Source: an uncultured Ruminococcus sp. (GTDB lineage: Bacteria > Bacillota > Clostridia > Oscillospirales > CAG-272). From it: DNA of 38,863 nucleotides. Where the stretch lies: positions 1 through 38,863 of the forward strand of contig CADBSB010000075.1 of NCBI GenBank assembly GCA_902797235.1, written 5' to 3'. This document shows positions 7,885-15,715 of the stretch, one piece after another. The notes beneath the pieces were generated by a model, which was not told the DNA's origin, did not search any database, and was given only the letters and a program-made list of their open reading frames with translations. Positions within the stretch are counted from its first letter, which is position 1, and every line of letters begins with the position of its first letter. The position numbers and the translations under genes were made by a program.

Positions 7885-9078
7885 TTACTCCGCCGTCATA
7901 TTATCGAAATAGCCCTGAACGAGTATTATGGGCGTGCCCTTGTCGCCGGAGCCGGAGGTCAGGTCGCAGAGCGAGCCTATAAGGTCGGTCAGGCGGCGCG
8001 GCGTGGTGCCCTGAGACACCATTTTGCCGACGAGATCGGAATCCTTTTTCTTTATGTACTCCGCGATAACCGCCTTCAGCTCGTCGCCTTTCAGATGCGC
8101 GAAATCGTTGTCAGCCAGATATTTGAGCTTGACCTCGTTCGGCCGGCCTTCAAGTCCGGGCGTGTAAGCGGGGGAGACGACCGGGTCGGCGAGCTCCCAT
8201 ATCTTTCCCACGGGATCCTTGAAAGCACCGTCGCCGTAGACCATTACCTCAACGCGCTTGCCCGTCTTTTCAAATATCTCCGCTTGTATGCGTAAAACTA
8301 TCGGTTCGCAGTCGCGCGGGAAGAGCTTTACCGTGTTTTCCGTCGCCTTGTTCGATCCGAGCAGACCGAAATCCTTGTTGTAGCCCGAGCCGTCGACGGA
8401 CTTTGTCAGTATCTCGTCAAGTCCGACGACTTTTTCCGCGCCTGCCTTTATCAGCTTTTTCTTCGTTCTGAATCTCGTATGTATATCGCAGTTTATAACG
8501 TTTTTGGTATAGTCGAGTATCGCGCGGCAGTCGTTTGCGAAAATGACTTCTACCTCGCAGCCGCATTCGGCGATAAGGTCCTTGTAGTATTCCACGTAGT
8601 CCACACCGGTGAACGGATGCTTTACGTAACCGAAAAGCTCGCGGTATTTTTTCTCGTCAAGCACGTCTCTGTACGGGTCGACGTCCGCGTCGTCAAGCGT
8701 TTCGTCGTCAAAGAGGTGGTTTCCTACCTCGTCCGACGGGTATGACAGCATAAGCGTCATTTTCTTTACGCCCTTGGCGATACCGCGCAGGCAGATCGCA
8801 AAGCGGTTTCTCGACAATATCGGGAATATAAGACCTATCTCGCCCTCGGGGAATTTGGCGGCGACGTCCTTTGCTATCTGCTCCGTCGTGGCGTAGTTGC
8901 CCTGCGCGCGGCCCACCACTGCCTCGGTAACGGCTATAACGTCGCGGTCGCGGAGAGCAAAGCCCTCGCCTTCGGACGCGGCGAGCACGGACGATACGAC
9001 TATATCGGCTATATCGTCGCCCTGCCTTATGATAGGCGCTCTGATTCCTCTGCTTACGGTTCCTACAAATCTTTCCAT
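7885..9078 (-). CDS. CofE/FbiB-like glutamate ligase family protein (annotated F420-0:gamma-glutamyl ligase)
   Basis: Protein of 397 residues, resembling the coenzyme F420-0:L-glutamate ligase family in its longer clostridial form. Recognisable segments include an N-terminal RDRDVIAVTEAVVGRAQGN (about 41-59), a central IFPILSRNRFAICLRGIA region, and MVYGDGAFKDPVGKIWELAD followed by NEVKLKYLADND. In archaea and actinobacteria the enzyme adds GTP-activated gamma-linked glutamates to F420-0. Nothing else of F420 biosynthesis is visible here and most Clostridia are not known to make F420, so the true substrate may be another acceptor. It starts 19 bases after the CotH gene with a good ribosome site (GGAAAGGA), so the two are probably co-transcribed. 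The family is fairly secure; the substrate is not. Confidence 0.75.
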   Translation of the reverse strand: MERFVGTVSRGIRAPIIRQGDDIADIVVSSVLAASEGEGFALRDRDVIAVTEAVVGRAQGNYATTEQIAKDVAAKFPEGEIGLIFPILSRNRFAICLRGIAKGVKKMTLMLSYPSDEVGNHLFDDETLDDADVDPYRDVLDEKKYRELFGYVKHPFTGVDYVEYYKDLIAECGCEVEVIFANDCRAILDYTKNVINCDIHTRFRTKKKLIKAGAEKVVGLDEILTKSVDGSGYNKDFGLLGSNKATENTVKLFPRDCEPIVLRIQAEIFEKTGKRVEVMVYGDGAFKDPVGKIWELADPVVSPAYTPGLEGRPNEVKLKYLADNDFAHLKGDELKAVIAEYIKKKDSDLVGKMVSQGTTPRRLTDLIGSLCDLTSGSGDKGTPIILVQGYFDNMTAE

Positions 9079-9097
9079 TTTTGTAAATCCTTTCCGG

Positions 9098-10942
9098 TTA
9101 TTTAAAATATTTGTTTATCTGTTTTAAATACGATAAGAAATACGCGGGGCGGTTTTCCGCCCATTTTTCCATTGATTTTATATTTTTCTTCCATACTCTT
9201 GCCGTATAATCGCGGTGTATCGTTCCTGCCCAGCGGTCAAGGTGGTACGGTATCTCGTTTTTGATCTGGGTCGAATACCTGTTCATTATGTTTTTCAGCG
9301 CCGTCACCGCCTCGTCGGAGCAGAGAGTTTTGCAGAATTTTATAAAGCTGTTTCTGAATCCGTCGTTGTGTAAACACAAGGCAAGCAGGCTCTGAACGTA
9401 GAGCGAATCGGGGTAATTGTCCTTGACCTCATATTTGCCGTCGTAAAAATTGCCGAGCGTGAATTTTATCGTGTCCGTGTCCGCCTGCGTGTAAATCTCG
9501 GGTAAAACGAGACATTGGTAGCGACCGAACGCGAAATCCATATCGCGCATGGAGAAGCGCCATTTGCCGTCGCCGTACGTGTTGCCGTCCTTCGCCTCGC
9601 CCGTGTAACGCCACACTCTTATGTTGTTGTGCGGCCAGTCGGTGTTGCAGACGTATAAGCAAATCGCGCAGTATTTCATAAAGCTTTCCGTATCGAGCTG
9701 CGAGGACAGTTTTTCATAGGCTTTGTCAAGCGTGGCTTTATCGCCGCCGAGCGCTTCGCGCGCCTCACGGCACATCTTTAAATATACGTCAAGCTCGCTC
9801 TCGTCGCCCTCGTCCACCTCGTAGTAAAACCACACGTCGTCAAAGCGGCACTGACCGCCGTTATCGTGCTTGCCGCAGTGGCGCGTGGTGTCGAGCTCGG
9901 ACTTTATTACGGTTATCTTGTCCTTTTCAAGCCCGTAGACGTTTAACATATAATCGTCGTTAATATCCTCTTTCATATCGAGGATGCCGTAGTACTCGCC
10001 GTTCAGATATACGACGGCGAAGCGCGAGGTCTGATACGTCACCTCCGGCGCGTATTCCGCTGCGAAAGCGTTTGAGACCGCGTCGCGCGTCAGCGTCATC
10101 ATATCGGGATCGGCGGCGGTCGCCTGCAAGGAGTCGTTTCCGCCGTTGCGCAAAATAAATCTGTCGTAGCGCTGCAAAAGCTCTCCGCCAAGCGTCTTTC
10201 TGTTGTCGAACAGCGGGTAGTCAAAGCTGCCGTTGCCGTTATATTTCATCTCGTCGTAGTATCCGTCTCGACGCGCTGTCACGCGGAACGATTTCTGCGG
10301 CAGAACTCTTGACGATCCGCCGAAAATACGCAGTCCCGCGTCCTGCGATACGACGCGCTCGCCGTCGGCCTTGTATATTTCAACGTGGCACGGGCGCTCC
10401 CACTCTTTTCCCGAATTCGTCGGATGGTCGATTATGCCGGTTTTGCCGTAAAGATTATCGTCCTCCGTCACAAGCGACACGATAAGCGTGCTGAATCTGC
10501 CCTTTTCGGCTTTTATGTACGTCGCGGTCTTTATATAGCCGAGATATTCTCCGTCACGATCAAGGCACACGGCGCGGACGACGGACGTGCCGCCCTCTAA
10601 AATCTTAATTTCACTGTCGTATTTTTTTGAATTTTTGTCGGGCTCCGAGCAGTCGAGCGTGTAGGTGATATACGCCCCTTCCGGCGAGTTCTCCGGAAGG
10701 GAGAGCGCAAGGCTCTGCGCCTCGGAATAAACGCCGCCCTTTACCGAAAACACGGGCGACAGGCGCGGGTCTTCCTTTTTCGCCTCTTCCGTCTCAGTCG
10801 CCGCGTCCGTCTCCGCCTCCGTTTCCGTTTCAAAAACGGCAGTCTCCGTCTCCGCTATGGCGGGCGCGGCGGTATCACACCCGACGGCGAATAATAGCAC
10901 GGCGGACAACAACACGGTAAGAATTGATTTTATACGTTTCAT
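9098..10942 (-). CDS. CotH-kinase family lipoprotein
   Basis: Protein of 614 residues. The signal peptide ends in a lipobox (FAVGC, lipidated C22), followed by a Glu/Thr/Ala-rich spacer (about 27-57). Residues about 63-145 look like a chitobiase/beta-hexosaminidase C-terminal-type beta domain (VFSVKGGVYSEAQSLALS, with ITYTLDCSEP). The rest is a CotH domain: GLRIFGGSSRVLPQKSFRV (about 207-225) and the kinase-like metal/catalytic segment WRFSMRDMDFAFG at 461-473, with D467 and D469. CotH proteins are secreted atypical protein kinases, best known for spore coat CotB phosphorylation; vegetative surface versions with lipoprotein anchors are common in gut Clostridia and their targets are mostly unknown. 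It is first in an operon with the CofE-like gene, and its leader carries a mini-hairpin array. Confidence 0.88.
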   Translation of the reverse strand: MKRIKSILTVLLSAVLLFAVGCDTAAPAIAETETAVFETETEAETDAATETEEAKKEDPRLSPVFSVKGGVYSEAQSLALSLPENSPEGAYITYTLDCSEPDKNSKKYDSEIKILEGGTSVVRAVCLDRDGEYLGYIKTATYIKAEKGRFSTLIVSLVTEDDNLYGKTGIIDHPTNSGKEWERPCHVEIYKADGERVVSQDAGLRIFGGSSRVLPQKSFRVTARRDGYYDEMKYNGNGSFDYPLFDNRKTLGGELLQRYDRFILRNGGNDSLQATAADPDMMTLTRDAVSNAFAAEYAPEVTYQTSRFAVVYLNGEYYGILDMKEDINDDYMLNVYGLEKDKITVIKSELDTTRHCGKHDNGGQCRFDDVWFYYEVDEGDESELDVYLKMCREAREALGGDKATLDKAYEKLSSQLDTESFMKYCAICLYVCNTDWPHNNIRVWRYTGEAKDGNTYGDGKWRFSMRDMDFAFGRYQCLVLPEIYTQADTDTIKFTLGNFYDGKYEVKDNYPDSLYVQSLLALCLHNDGFRNSFIKFCKTLCSDEAVTALKNIMNRYSTQIKNEIPYHLDRWAGTIHRDYTARVWKKNIKSMEKWAENRPAYFLSYLKQINKYFK

Positions 10943-10965
10943 AAAACCTCAAACGTTGTAATAAC

Positions 10966-11053
10966 GTTCGGCGAAAGCCGAACTCATAACTTTTTGCCGA
11001 CAGGCAAAAATCATAACTCTAAACTTGCCCGTAAGGGCAATCATAACTAAAAC
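10966..11053. repeat. Mini-hairpin array A with TCATAACT linkers
   Basis: Three perfect short hairpins stand in a row: 10966-10983 (7-bp stem, GAAA loop), 10991-11010 (8-bp stem, GACA loop) and 11025-11040 (6-bp stem, GTAA loop). Stem sequences differ, but the linkers repeat: CTCATAAC, TCATAACTCTAAAC and TCATAACTAAAAC. The array lies between the CotH start codon and its putative promoter, so on the minus strand it would form the 5' leader of that transcript. A 6-base palindromic pair AACGTT (10952-10957 and 10963-10968) abuts it. Confidence 0.85.
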
Positions 11054-11076
11054 TTTTGCCTGTGACTTTCAAAATT

Positions 11077-11106
11077 ATAATACCATATCCTTACCTTAAA
11101 AGTCAA
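11077..11106 (-). promoter_or_regulatory. Sigma-A promoter for the CotH/CofE-like operon
   Basis: On the minus strand TTGACT (11106-11101), an 18-base spacer and TATTAT (11082-11077) face the CotH gene. Transcription would begin near 11070 and run through hairpin array A before the start codon at 10942. Confidence 0.65.
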
Positions 11107-11190
11107 CGCAAATTTGTGAAATTACAGAATAAAAATACAATTTGACGGAATTTGTTATATAAAAATAAAAAAACAACTGCAAAACATACA

Positions 11191-11219
11191 TTGACAAAAG
11201 CTTTCATTTGTGATATTAT
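11191..11219 (+). promoter_or_regulatory. Sigma-A promoter for the 11250-13714 operon
   Basis: Perfect TTGACA (11191-11196), a 17-base spacer and TATTAT (11214-11219) lie about 30 bases before the ATG at 11250. Confidence 0.88.
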
Positions 11220-11249
11220 GTAGAAAAATATATATATCGGGAATATAAT

Positions 11250-11702
11250 ATGAGAGCCAGATACGTTTTTGAGCATATAATGCTGCCGTACCTGCTTGAC
11301 AGACGCGGCGGGGATTTCGTTTCCGTTTTGATGATACAGAAGCAGTCGCTTTTATACAAGCTCTGCGCTTCCGCATACACGCAGGAGGGCGAGGAGTTTA
11401 ACGGCAAGCCCGATGATTTCGGCTTTGAGGCGGCGCGGTTAGACGAGCTGACCGCGTGCATGACGCTTAAAATGCCCGCGCCCGAGATACCTGGCGACTG
11501 TAAATACATATACATCCTGTCCGACGCCGAGCCGTTCAAAACGTCGTTTTTCACGGTAGAGCGCGACGGTGATGACGGGCTTATGCTTTGCGGGCAGAAC
11601 GGGGACGTACATTTCACGTTCGGACCGTTCGACGACGAGAAAAAGGCGCTTGCGCTCATGCTCGGCGTTCATAAAGACAGCGCAAAGGGAAATATGGAAT
11701 GA
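11250..11702 (+). CDS. Hypothetical protein
   Basis: Protein of 150 residues with no signal peptide or membrane helix. It contains a predicted helical N-terminal half (RYVFEHIMLPYLLDRRGGDFVS) and a beta-rich C-terminal half with FTFGPFDDEKKALALML. I recognise no family. It is the first gene after a strong promoter and overlaps the VanY gene by 4 bases (ATGA), so the two are translationally coupled. The ribosome site is weak (GGGA). Real coding is supported by the promoter, the coupling and codon use like that of its neighbours. Confidence 0.7.
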   Translation: MRARYVFEHIMLPYLLDRRGGDFVSVLMIQKQSLLYKLCASAYTQEGEEFNGKPDDFGFEAARLDELTACMTLKMPAPEIPGDCKYIYILSDAEPFKTSFFTVERDGDDGLMLCGQNGDVHFTFGPFDDEKKALALMLGVHKDSAKGNME

Positions 11703-12376
11703 AAAAATACCTCTGCATAGTAATTACAATACTGATGTTGATCTCAGCTGTCGCCTGCAGTCGTCCCACAGGCGATGCGAGGCTCGATTACCTTGTGCTT
11801 GTAAATAAAGAAAACAAGCTGCCTGACGGATGGGAGCTTGCTTTGGATACTGTCCGCATCACAAACTCTGTCGGAGACGAAGTTGAAACAGAACGCGCCG
11901 CATACGACGCGTACCTCAAGTTAAGCAAAGCGCTGGAGGACGAAGGCATACACGTTGAACTTGATTCCGCTTACAGAAGCGTTGCGGCTCAGCAGAAGAT
12001 AGTTGACGATTTTACAAAAAAATACGGCGATGATTACGTTAAACAATACGTCGCCGTTCCCGGGTATTCGGAACATCACACGGGACTTGCGCTCGATCTG
12101 TATCTCATAGTTGACAAAAAGACCGTTTACGAAAACGAGGACCTCGTCACGTATCCGGATATATGGGCGAAAATACACGAAAAGCTTGCCGCGTACGGCT
12201 TTATTCTCCGTTATCTTGAAGGCAAAGAGAATATTACGGGTTATAATTACGAGCCGTGGCATATCCGTTACGTAGGCTCGGAGAGTATCGCAAAGCAAAT
12301 AACGGATAAAGGAATAACGCTTGAAGAATATCTTGACAGGCTGCCTAAGACAGACGTCGCGCCGCCTGCCGAATAA
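11699..12376 (+). CDS. VanY-type D-alanyl-D-alanine carboxypeptidase lipoprotein
   Basis: Protein of 225 residues with a lipoprotein signal (AVAC, lipidated C20). The peptidase M15B/VanY domain is complete: the SxHxxGxAxD zinc motif is SEHHTGLALD at 124-133 (H126 and D133 as ligands), and EPWH at 175-178 supplies the catalytic Glu and third zinc ligand. An upstream S-AYR motif (DSAYRSV, about 89-95) fits the substrate pocket. It should trim the terminal D-Ala from peptidoglycan stem peptides outside the membrane. It sits between a hypothetical gene (4-base overlap) and aspartate kinase (21-base gap). There is no VanA/VanH-type gene nearby, so a housekeeping wall-remodelling role is likelier than vancomycin resistance. 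Confidence 0.92.
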   Translation: MKKYLCIVITILMLISAVACSRPTGDARLDYLVLVNKENKLPDGWELALDTVRITNSVGDEVETERAAYDAYLKLSKALEDEGIHVELDSAYRSVAAQQKIVDDFTKKYGDDYVKQYVAVPGYSEHHTGLALDLYLIVDKKTVYENEDLVTYPDIWAKIHEKLAAYGFILRYLEGKENITGYNYEPWHIRYVGSESIAKQITDKGITLEEYLDRLPKTDVAPPAE

Positions 12377-12397
12377 CACGTAAGGAGAAAACAACAA

Positions 12398-13714
12398 ATG
12401 TCGATAGTAACCAAATTCGGCGGCACGTCGCTTGCCGACGCTGATAAATTCAAACAGGTAGCCGATATAGTAAAAGCCGATCCCGAAAGGCGGTACGTCG
12501 TCGTATCCGCGCCGGGCAAGCGCTTCAAGGGCGATTTCAAAATAACCGATATGTTTTACCTCTGCTACGAAAAAGCCGTTGCGGGAGAAAACATAGACGT
12601 GTTGTTCAACGAGATAACGGAGCGTTATCACGAGATAATCGAGGGGCTGAACCTCACCATCTCCGTCGACCGCGAGCTTGACCGCATCAGAAACGCCATG
12701 TATAACATGACCGGCCGCGATTACGCCGCGTCCCGAGGAGAATACTTGAACGCGCTCATCCTCTCCGCCTATTTAGGCTACGATTTTATCGACGCGCGCG
12801 AAGTCGTTTTCTTCAACAACGACGGCACGTTCAACGCCGAATACACGAACGACGTGCTCTCCGCAAGACTGAAACGCCACGAAAGAGCGGTATTCCCGGG
12901 CTTTTACGGCGCGATGCCGAACGGCACTATAAAGACGTTTTCACGCGGGGGCTCCGATATAACGGGCTCGATCGTCGCACGCGCGGCGGGCGCGAAGCTG
13001 TACGAGAACTGGACGGACGTTTCCGGCTTCTTAATGGCTGACCCGAGAATCGTTGAAAATCCGAAGATAATAAACACGATAACCTACCGCGAGCTGCGCG
13101 AACTTTCGTACATGGGCGCGACTGTGCTTCACGAGGATTCCATATTCCCCGTACAGATAGCCGGCATACCGATAAACATAAGGAATACCGACAGACCGGA
13201 GGACAAAGGCACTATGATAGTCGCCGAAACACCGATGTACGATACTAAAAACGTCATTACGGGCATAGCCGGAAGAAAAGGCTTCACCGCGATAAACATA
13301 TCGAAGGACCTGATGAACGTTGAGGTCGGTTTCGGCAGAAAGGTGCTCGGCGTGCTTGAAAAGAAGAACATTTCCTTTGAGCATCTGCCGTCCGGCATCG
13401 ACACGATGTCCGTTATAGTCAAAAGCTCGGAGATTTCCGGCAGGCTCGACTACATTTTGAACGGCATACAGCAGGAGGCCTGCCCCGATTCGATAAGCGT
13501 TGAGGAAAACATCGCTCTTATCGCCGTCGTCGGCCGCGCCATGGTAAAATCAAAAGGTACCGCGGCAAAGGTCTTCAAGGCTATCGCCGAGGCGGATATA
13601 AACGTAAAGATGATAGACCAGGGCTCCGACGAGCTGAATATCATTATCGGCATTGAAGAAAAAGACTTTGAAAAAGCCCAAAAAGCAATATATTCGGAAT
13701 TTATCAAGGGCTGA
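12398..13714 (+). CDS. lysC: Aspartate kinase (monofunctional)
   Basis: Protein of 438 residues, the normal size of monofunctional aspartokinases. It phosphorylates aspartate to aspartyl-4-phosphate, the entry to lysine, meso-diaminopimelate, threonine and methionine synthesis. The ATP-site motif KFGGTS is at 6-11. FSRGGSDITGS and LYENWTDVSGFLMADPR mark the Asp-binding and catalytic core, and two ACT domains occupy about 300-438 (INISKDLMNVEVGFG and LIAVVGRAMVKSKGTAAKVF), the allosteric end-product sensor. AAGGAG lies before the ATG. No lysine riboswitch or attenuator is seen in the 21-base gap upstream, so it is expressed with the VanY gene. The gene letter could differ by isozyme; the function is secure. 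Confidence 0.93.
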   Translation: MSIVTKFGGTSLADADKFKQVADIVKADPERRYVVVSAPGKRFKGDFKITDMFYLCYEKAVAGENIDVLFNEITERYHEIIEGLNLTISVDRELDRIRNAMYNMTGRDYAASRGEYLNALILSAYLGYDFIDAREVVFFNNDGTFNAEYTNDVLSARLKRHERAVFPGFYGAMPNGTIKTFSRGGSDITGSIVARAAGAKLYENWTDVSGFLMADPRIVENPKIINTITYRELRELSYMGATVLHEDSIFPVQIAGIPINIRNTDRPEDKGTMIVAETPMYDTKNVITGIAGRKGFTAINISKDLMNVEVGFGRKVLGVLEKKNISFEHLPSGIDTMSVIVKSSEISGRLDYILNGIQQEACPDSISVEENIALIAVVGRAMVKSKGTAAKVFKAIAEADINVKMIDQGSDELNIIIGIEEKDFEKAQKAIYSEFIKG

Positions 13715-13732
13715 TTGTTTACAAATTGTTTG

Positions 13733-13761
13733 TTGATTTTTCCGCTCTTTAATGATAAAAT
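13733..13761 (+). promoter_or_regulatory. Sigma-A promoter of the T-box transcript
   Basis: TTGATT (13733-13738), a 17-base spacer and TAAAAT (13756-13761) lie immediately upstream of the T-box leader. Transcription would begin near 13768, in the A-rich run just before the leader's first stem. Confidence 0.75.
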
Positions 13762-13770
13762 CACAAAAAA

Positions 13771-14030
13771 AGAAAAGCGTTGACGGAGAAAAGTAAACGT
13801 AAGGTATGATCTCAGAGAGCGCGCGGCGGGTGTGAGCGCGTATCGTATATGCGTTGAAGCTCGCTCCCGAGCCGCGATACCTAAAACGATAGTGATTAAG
13901 TGTCGCCGGTTTCCGCCGTTAAAGGGATACGCCGTTATCAAGCGGTTAAAGTTATAAACGCGGGTGGTACCGCGGGATACGTTTGTTATTTCGCCCCGAC
14001 GTCGTATTTGACGTCGGGGCCGTTTATTTT
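13771..14030 (+). promoter_or_regulatory. T-box leader with leucine (CUC) specifier
   Basis: All landmark elements can be read. Stem I: the GGAGAAAAGTA purine motif (13785-13795), pairing of AACG (13796-13799) with CGTT (13852-13855) and GTATGAT (13804-13810) with ATCGTAT (13842-13848), the AGAGAG bulge (13814-13819), and a 5-bp stem capped by the GGGTGTGA loop. Specifier loop: GAAG then CTC at 13860-13862, six bases before GAGC, the same spacing as in glyQS leaders. Antiterminator: the T-box CGGGTGGTACCGCG at 13961-13974, whose TGGT would pair with ACCA of an A73 tRNA such as tRNA-Leu. An 11-bp terminator stem follows. Uncharged tRNA-Leu should therefore permit transcription. The downstream gene is an acyl-CoA synthetase, an unexpected target. 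Confidence 0.92.
13993..14030 (+). terminator. T-box-controlled intrinsic terminator
   Basis: GCCCCGACGTC (13993-14003) pairs perfectly with GACGTCGGGGC (14010-14020) and is followed by CGTTTATTTT. It is the off-state structure of the T-box switch, ending just before the ribosome site GGAGG at 14031-14035. Confidence 0.88.
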
Positions 14031-14040
14031 GGAGGACTTT

Positions 14041-15705
14041 ATGTCTACATTTATTGAAAGGACAATAAGCGGGCAGGTGGAGTACATAGCCAAGACCATG
14101 CCCGATCATCCGGCCGTCTTATATCATTCCGGCTTTGATTTCAGAAAGACTTATAAAGAGCTTGACGAGGAGTGCGACAGAGTTGCAAAGGCTTTCCTTG
14201 CGCTCGGCATCAAAAAGGGCGACCATATAGCCATGTGGTCGACGAACTACCCTCAATGGATAATCACGCTTTTCGCGGCGTCAAAGATCGGCGCGGTTTT
14301 CGTGACGGTGAATACCAACTATAAAATATACGAGGCGGAATATCTGCTGAAACAGTCGGACAGCGCGTGCCTCGTCATGAACCGCGGATTCAAGGACACG
14401 AGCTACGTCGATATAATGAAAAAACTCGTGCCCGAGGCATCAAAGCAGGGAGACGGCTTCAAATCAAAGCGCCTGCCCGTGCTTCACCATATAATAACGA
14501 TAGACGAGGATATAGACGAGCCGGGAATGCTCCCGTGGGAGAAATTCAAAACGCTCGGCGACAGCATATCCGACGAGGAGCTGGCGGCGGCAAAGGCGAA
14601 GAACGATATACACGACGTTGTGAATATACAGTACACGTCGGGCACCACGGGCTTCCCGAAGGGCGTAATGCTGACGCACTACAATATTTTAAACAACGGT
14701 CTGTCTATCGGCGACTGCATGAAATTCTCACCGGTCGACAAGCTCTGCATACCCGTGCCGTTCTTCCACTGCTTCGGGCTCGTGCTCGCTATAATGGCTT
14801 GCATAACGCACGGCTCGACGATGGTCCCGGTCAACTATTACAGACCGCTTGAAGTGCTTGAAACGCTTGACGCGGAGCAGTGCACCGCGGTACACGGCGT
14901 GCCGACGATGTATATAGCGATGCTGCAGCATCCGCGCTTCAAGGAATTCAAATTCAACCTCAGAACCGGCATCATGGCGGGCTCGCCCTGCCCGGTCGAG
15001 ATGATGAAGCGCGTCATCGACGAGATGGGTATGCGCGAGATAACGATAACGTACGGGCAGACCGAGGCGTCGCCCGGCTGTACGATGACGACGACGGACG
15101 AGACGTTAGAGCACCGCGTGAATTCCGTCGGAAAGGCCATGCCGAATATAGAGACGAAGATAGTCGACCCCGAGACGGGCAAAGATCTTCCGGACGGCGT
15201 GAACGGCGAATTCGTCGCGCGCGGCTACAACATCATGAAGGGCTACTATAAAATGCCGGAGGCGACGGCGCAGGCGATAGACAAGGACGGGTGGCTGCAC
15301 ACCGGCGACCTCGCGTGCCGTATGCCCGACGGGTATTATAAAATAACCGGACGTATTAAGGATATGATCATCCGCGGCGGCGAAAACATTTATCCGAAGG
15401 AGATTGAGGATTTCCTCTACACGCACGAAAAGGTGCGCGACGTTCAGGTCGTCGGCGTGCCGAGCGTGCAGTACGGCGAGGAGGTCTGCGCGTTCATAAT
15501 CCCGAATGACGGTATGACCGTGACGGAGGATGAGATAAAAGAGTACGTGCTTGCAAACATGGCGCGCCACAAGGTGCCTAAATACGTGATAATAACGGAC
15601 AGCTTTCCGATGAACGCGGCGGGCAAGATACAGAAATTCAAGCTCCGCGACATGGCGACGGAAATGCTGGGGCTGCAGGACGCGGCGTCTATTGTAACGG
15701 CATAA
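14041..15705 (+). CDS. AMP-forming acyl-CoA synthetase (fatty acid:CoA ligase family)
   Basis: Protein of 554 residues. The start at 14041 is fixed by GGAGG at 14031-14035; an in-frame upstream ATG at 13900 falls inside the T-box and is rejected. ANL superfamily motifs are complete: the phosphate loop YTSGTTGFPKG from 198, YGQTEASP, the adenylate Asp in TGDL at 421-424, the hinge GRIKDMIIRGGENIYPKEIE, and the catalytic C-terminal Lys at about K529 in AAGKIQK. The pattern is that of FadD/medium-chain acyl-CoA synthetases, making acyl-CoA from acid, ATP and CoA. Control by a leucine T-box suggests the physiological acid may be a branched short-chain acid such as isovalerate. It is first in an operon with an epimerase-like and an amidohydrolase gene. 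The family is secure; the substrate is inferred. Confidence 0.88.
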   Translation: MSTFIERTISGQVEYIAKTMPDHPAVLYHSGFDFRKTYKELDEECDRVAKAFLALGIKKGDHIAMWSTNYPQWIITLFAASKIGAVFVTVNTNYKIYEAEYLLKQSDSACLVMNRGFKDTSYVDIMKKLVPEASKQGDGFKSKRLPVLHHIITIDEDIDEPGMLPWEKFKTLGDSISDEELAAAKAKNDIHDVVNIQYTSGTTGFPKGVMLTHYNILNNGLSIGDCMKFSPVDKLCIPVPFFHCFGLVLAIMACITHGSTMVPVNYYRPLEVLETLDAEQCTAVHGVPTMYIAMLQHPRFKEFKFNLRTGIMAGSPCPVEMMKRVIDEMGMREITITYGQTEASPGCTMTTTDETLEHRVNSVGKAMPNIETKIVDPETGKDLPDGVNGEFVARGYNIMKGYYKMPEATAQAIDKDGWLHTGDLACRMPDGYYKITGRIKDMIIRGGENIYPKEIEDFLYTHEKVRDVQVVGVPSVQYGEEVCAFIIPNDGMTVTEDEIKEYVLANMARHKVPKYVIITDSFPMNAAGKIQKFKLRDMATEMLGLQDAASIVTA

Positions 15706-15715
15706 GGAGGATAAG

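Noticed and set aside
10966-11053. CRISPR array
   Set aside because: The repeats here are linkers of about 8 bases and the variable parts are self-complementary hairpins, not 30-base spacers between 25-37-base repeats. No cas genes are present. The same applies to the arrays near 29831 and 38742.
11699-12376. Vancomycin resistance locus
   Set aside because: VanY-type and VanZ-type genes are both in the window but are 17 kb apart, and no vanH, vanA/B, vanX or VanRS-type genes are visible; they look like housekeeping family members.
12377-12397. Lysine riboswitch before aspartate kinase
   Set aside because: The gap is only 21 bases and holds just a ribosome site.
13900-14040. N-terminal extension of the acyl-CoA synthetase from an in-frame ATG at 13900
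   Set aside because: The extension would translate the T-box antiterminator and terminator. The real ribosome site GGAGG lies at 14031-14035 before ATG 14041, where the normal family N-terminus begins.
14041-15705. Non-ribosomal peptide or siderophore adenylation domain
   Set aside because: There is no carrier-protein or condensation domain, and the sequence motifs and length fit stand-alone acyl-CoA synthetases.
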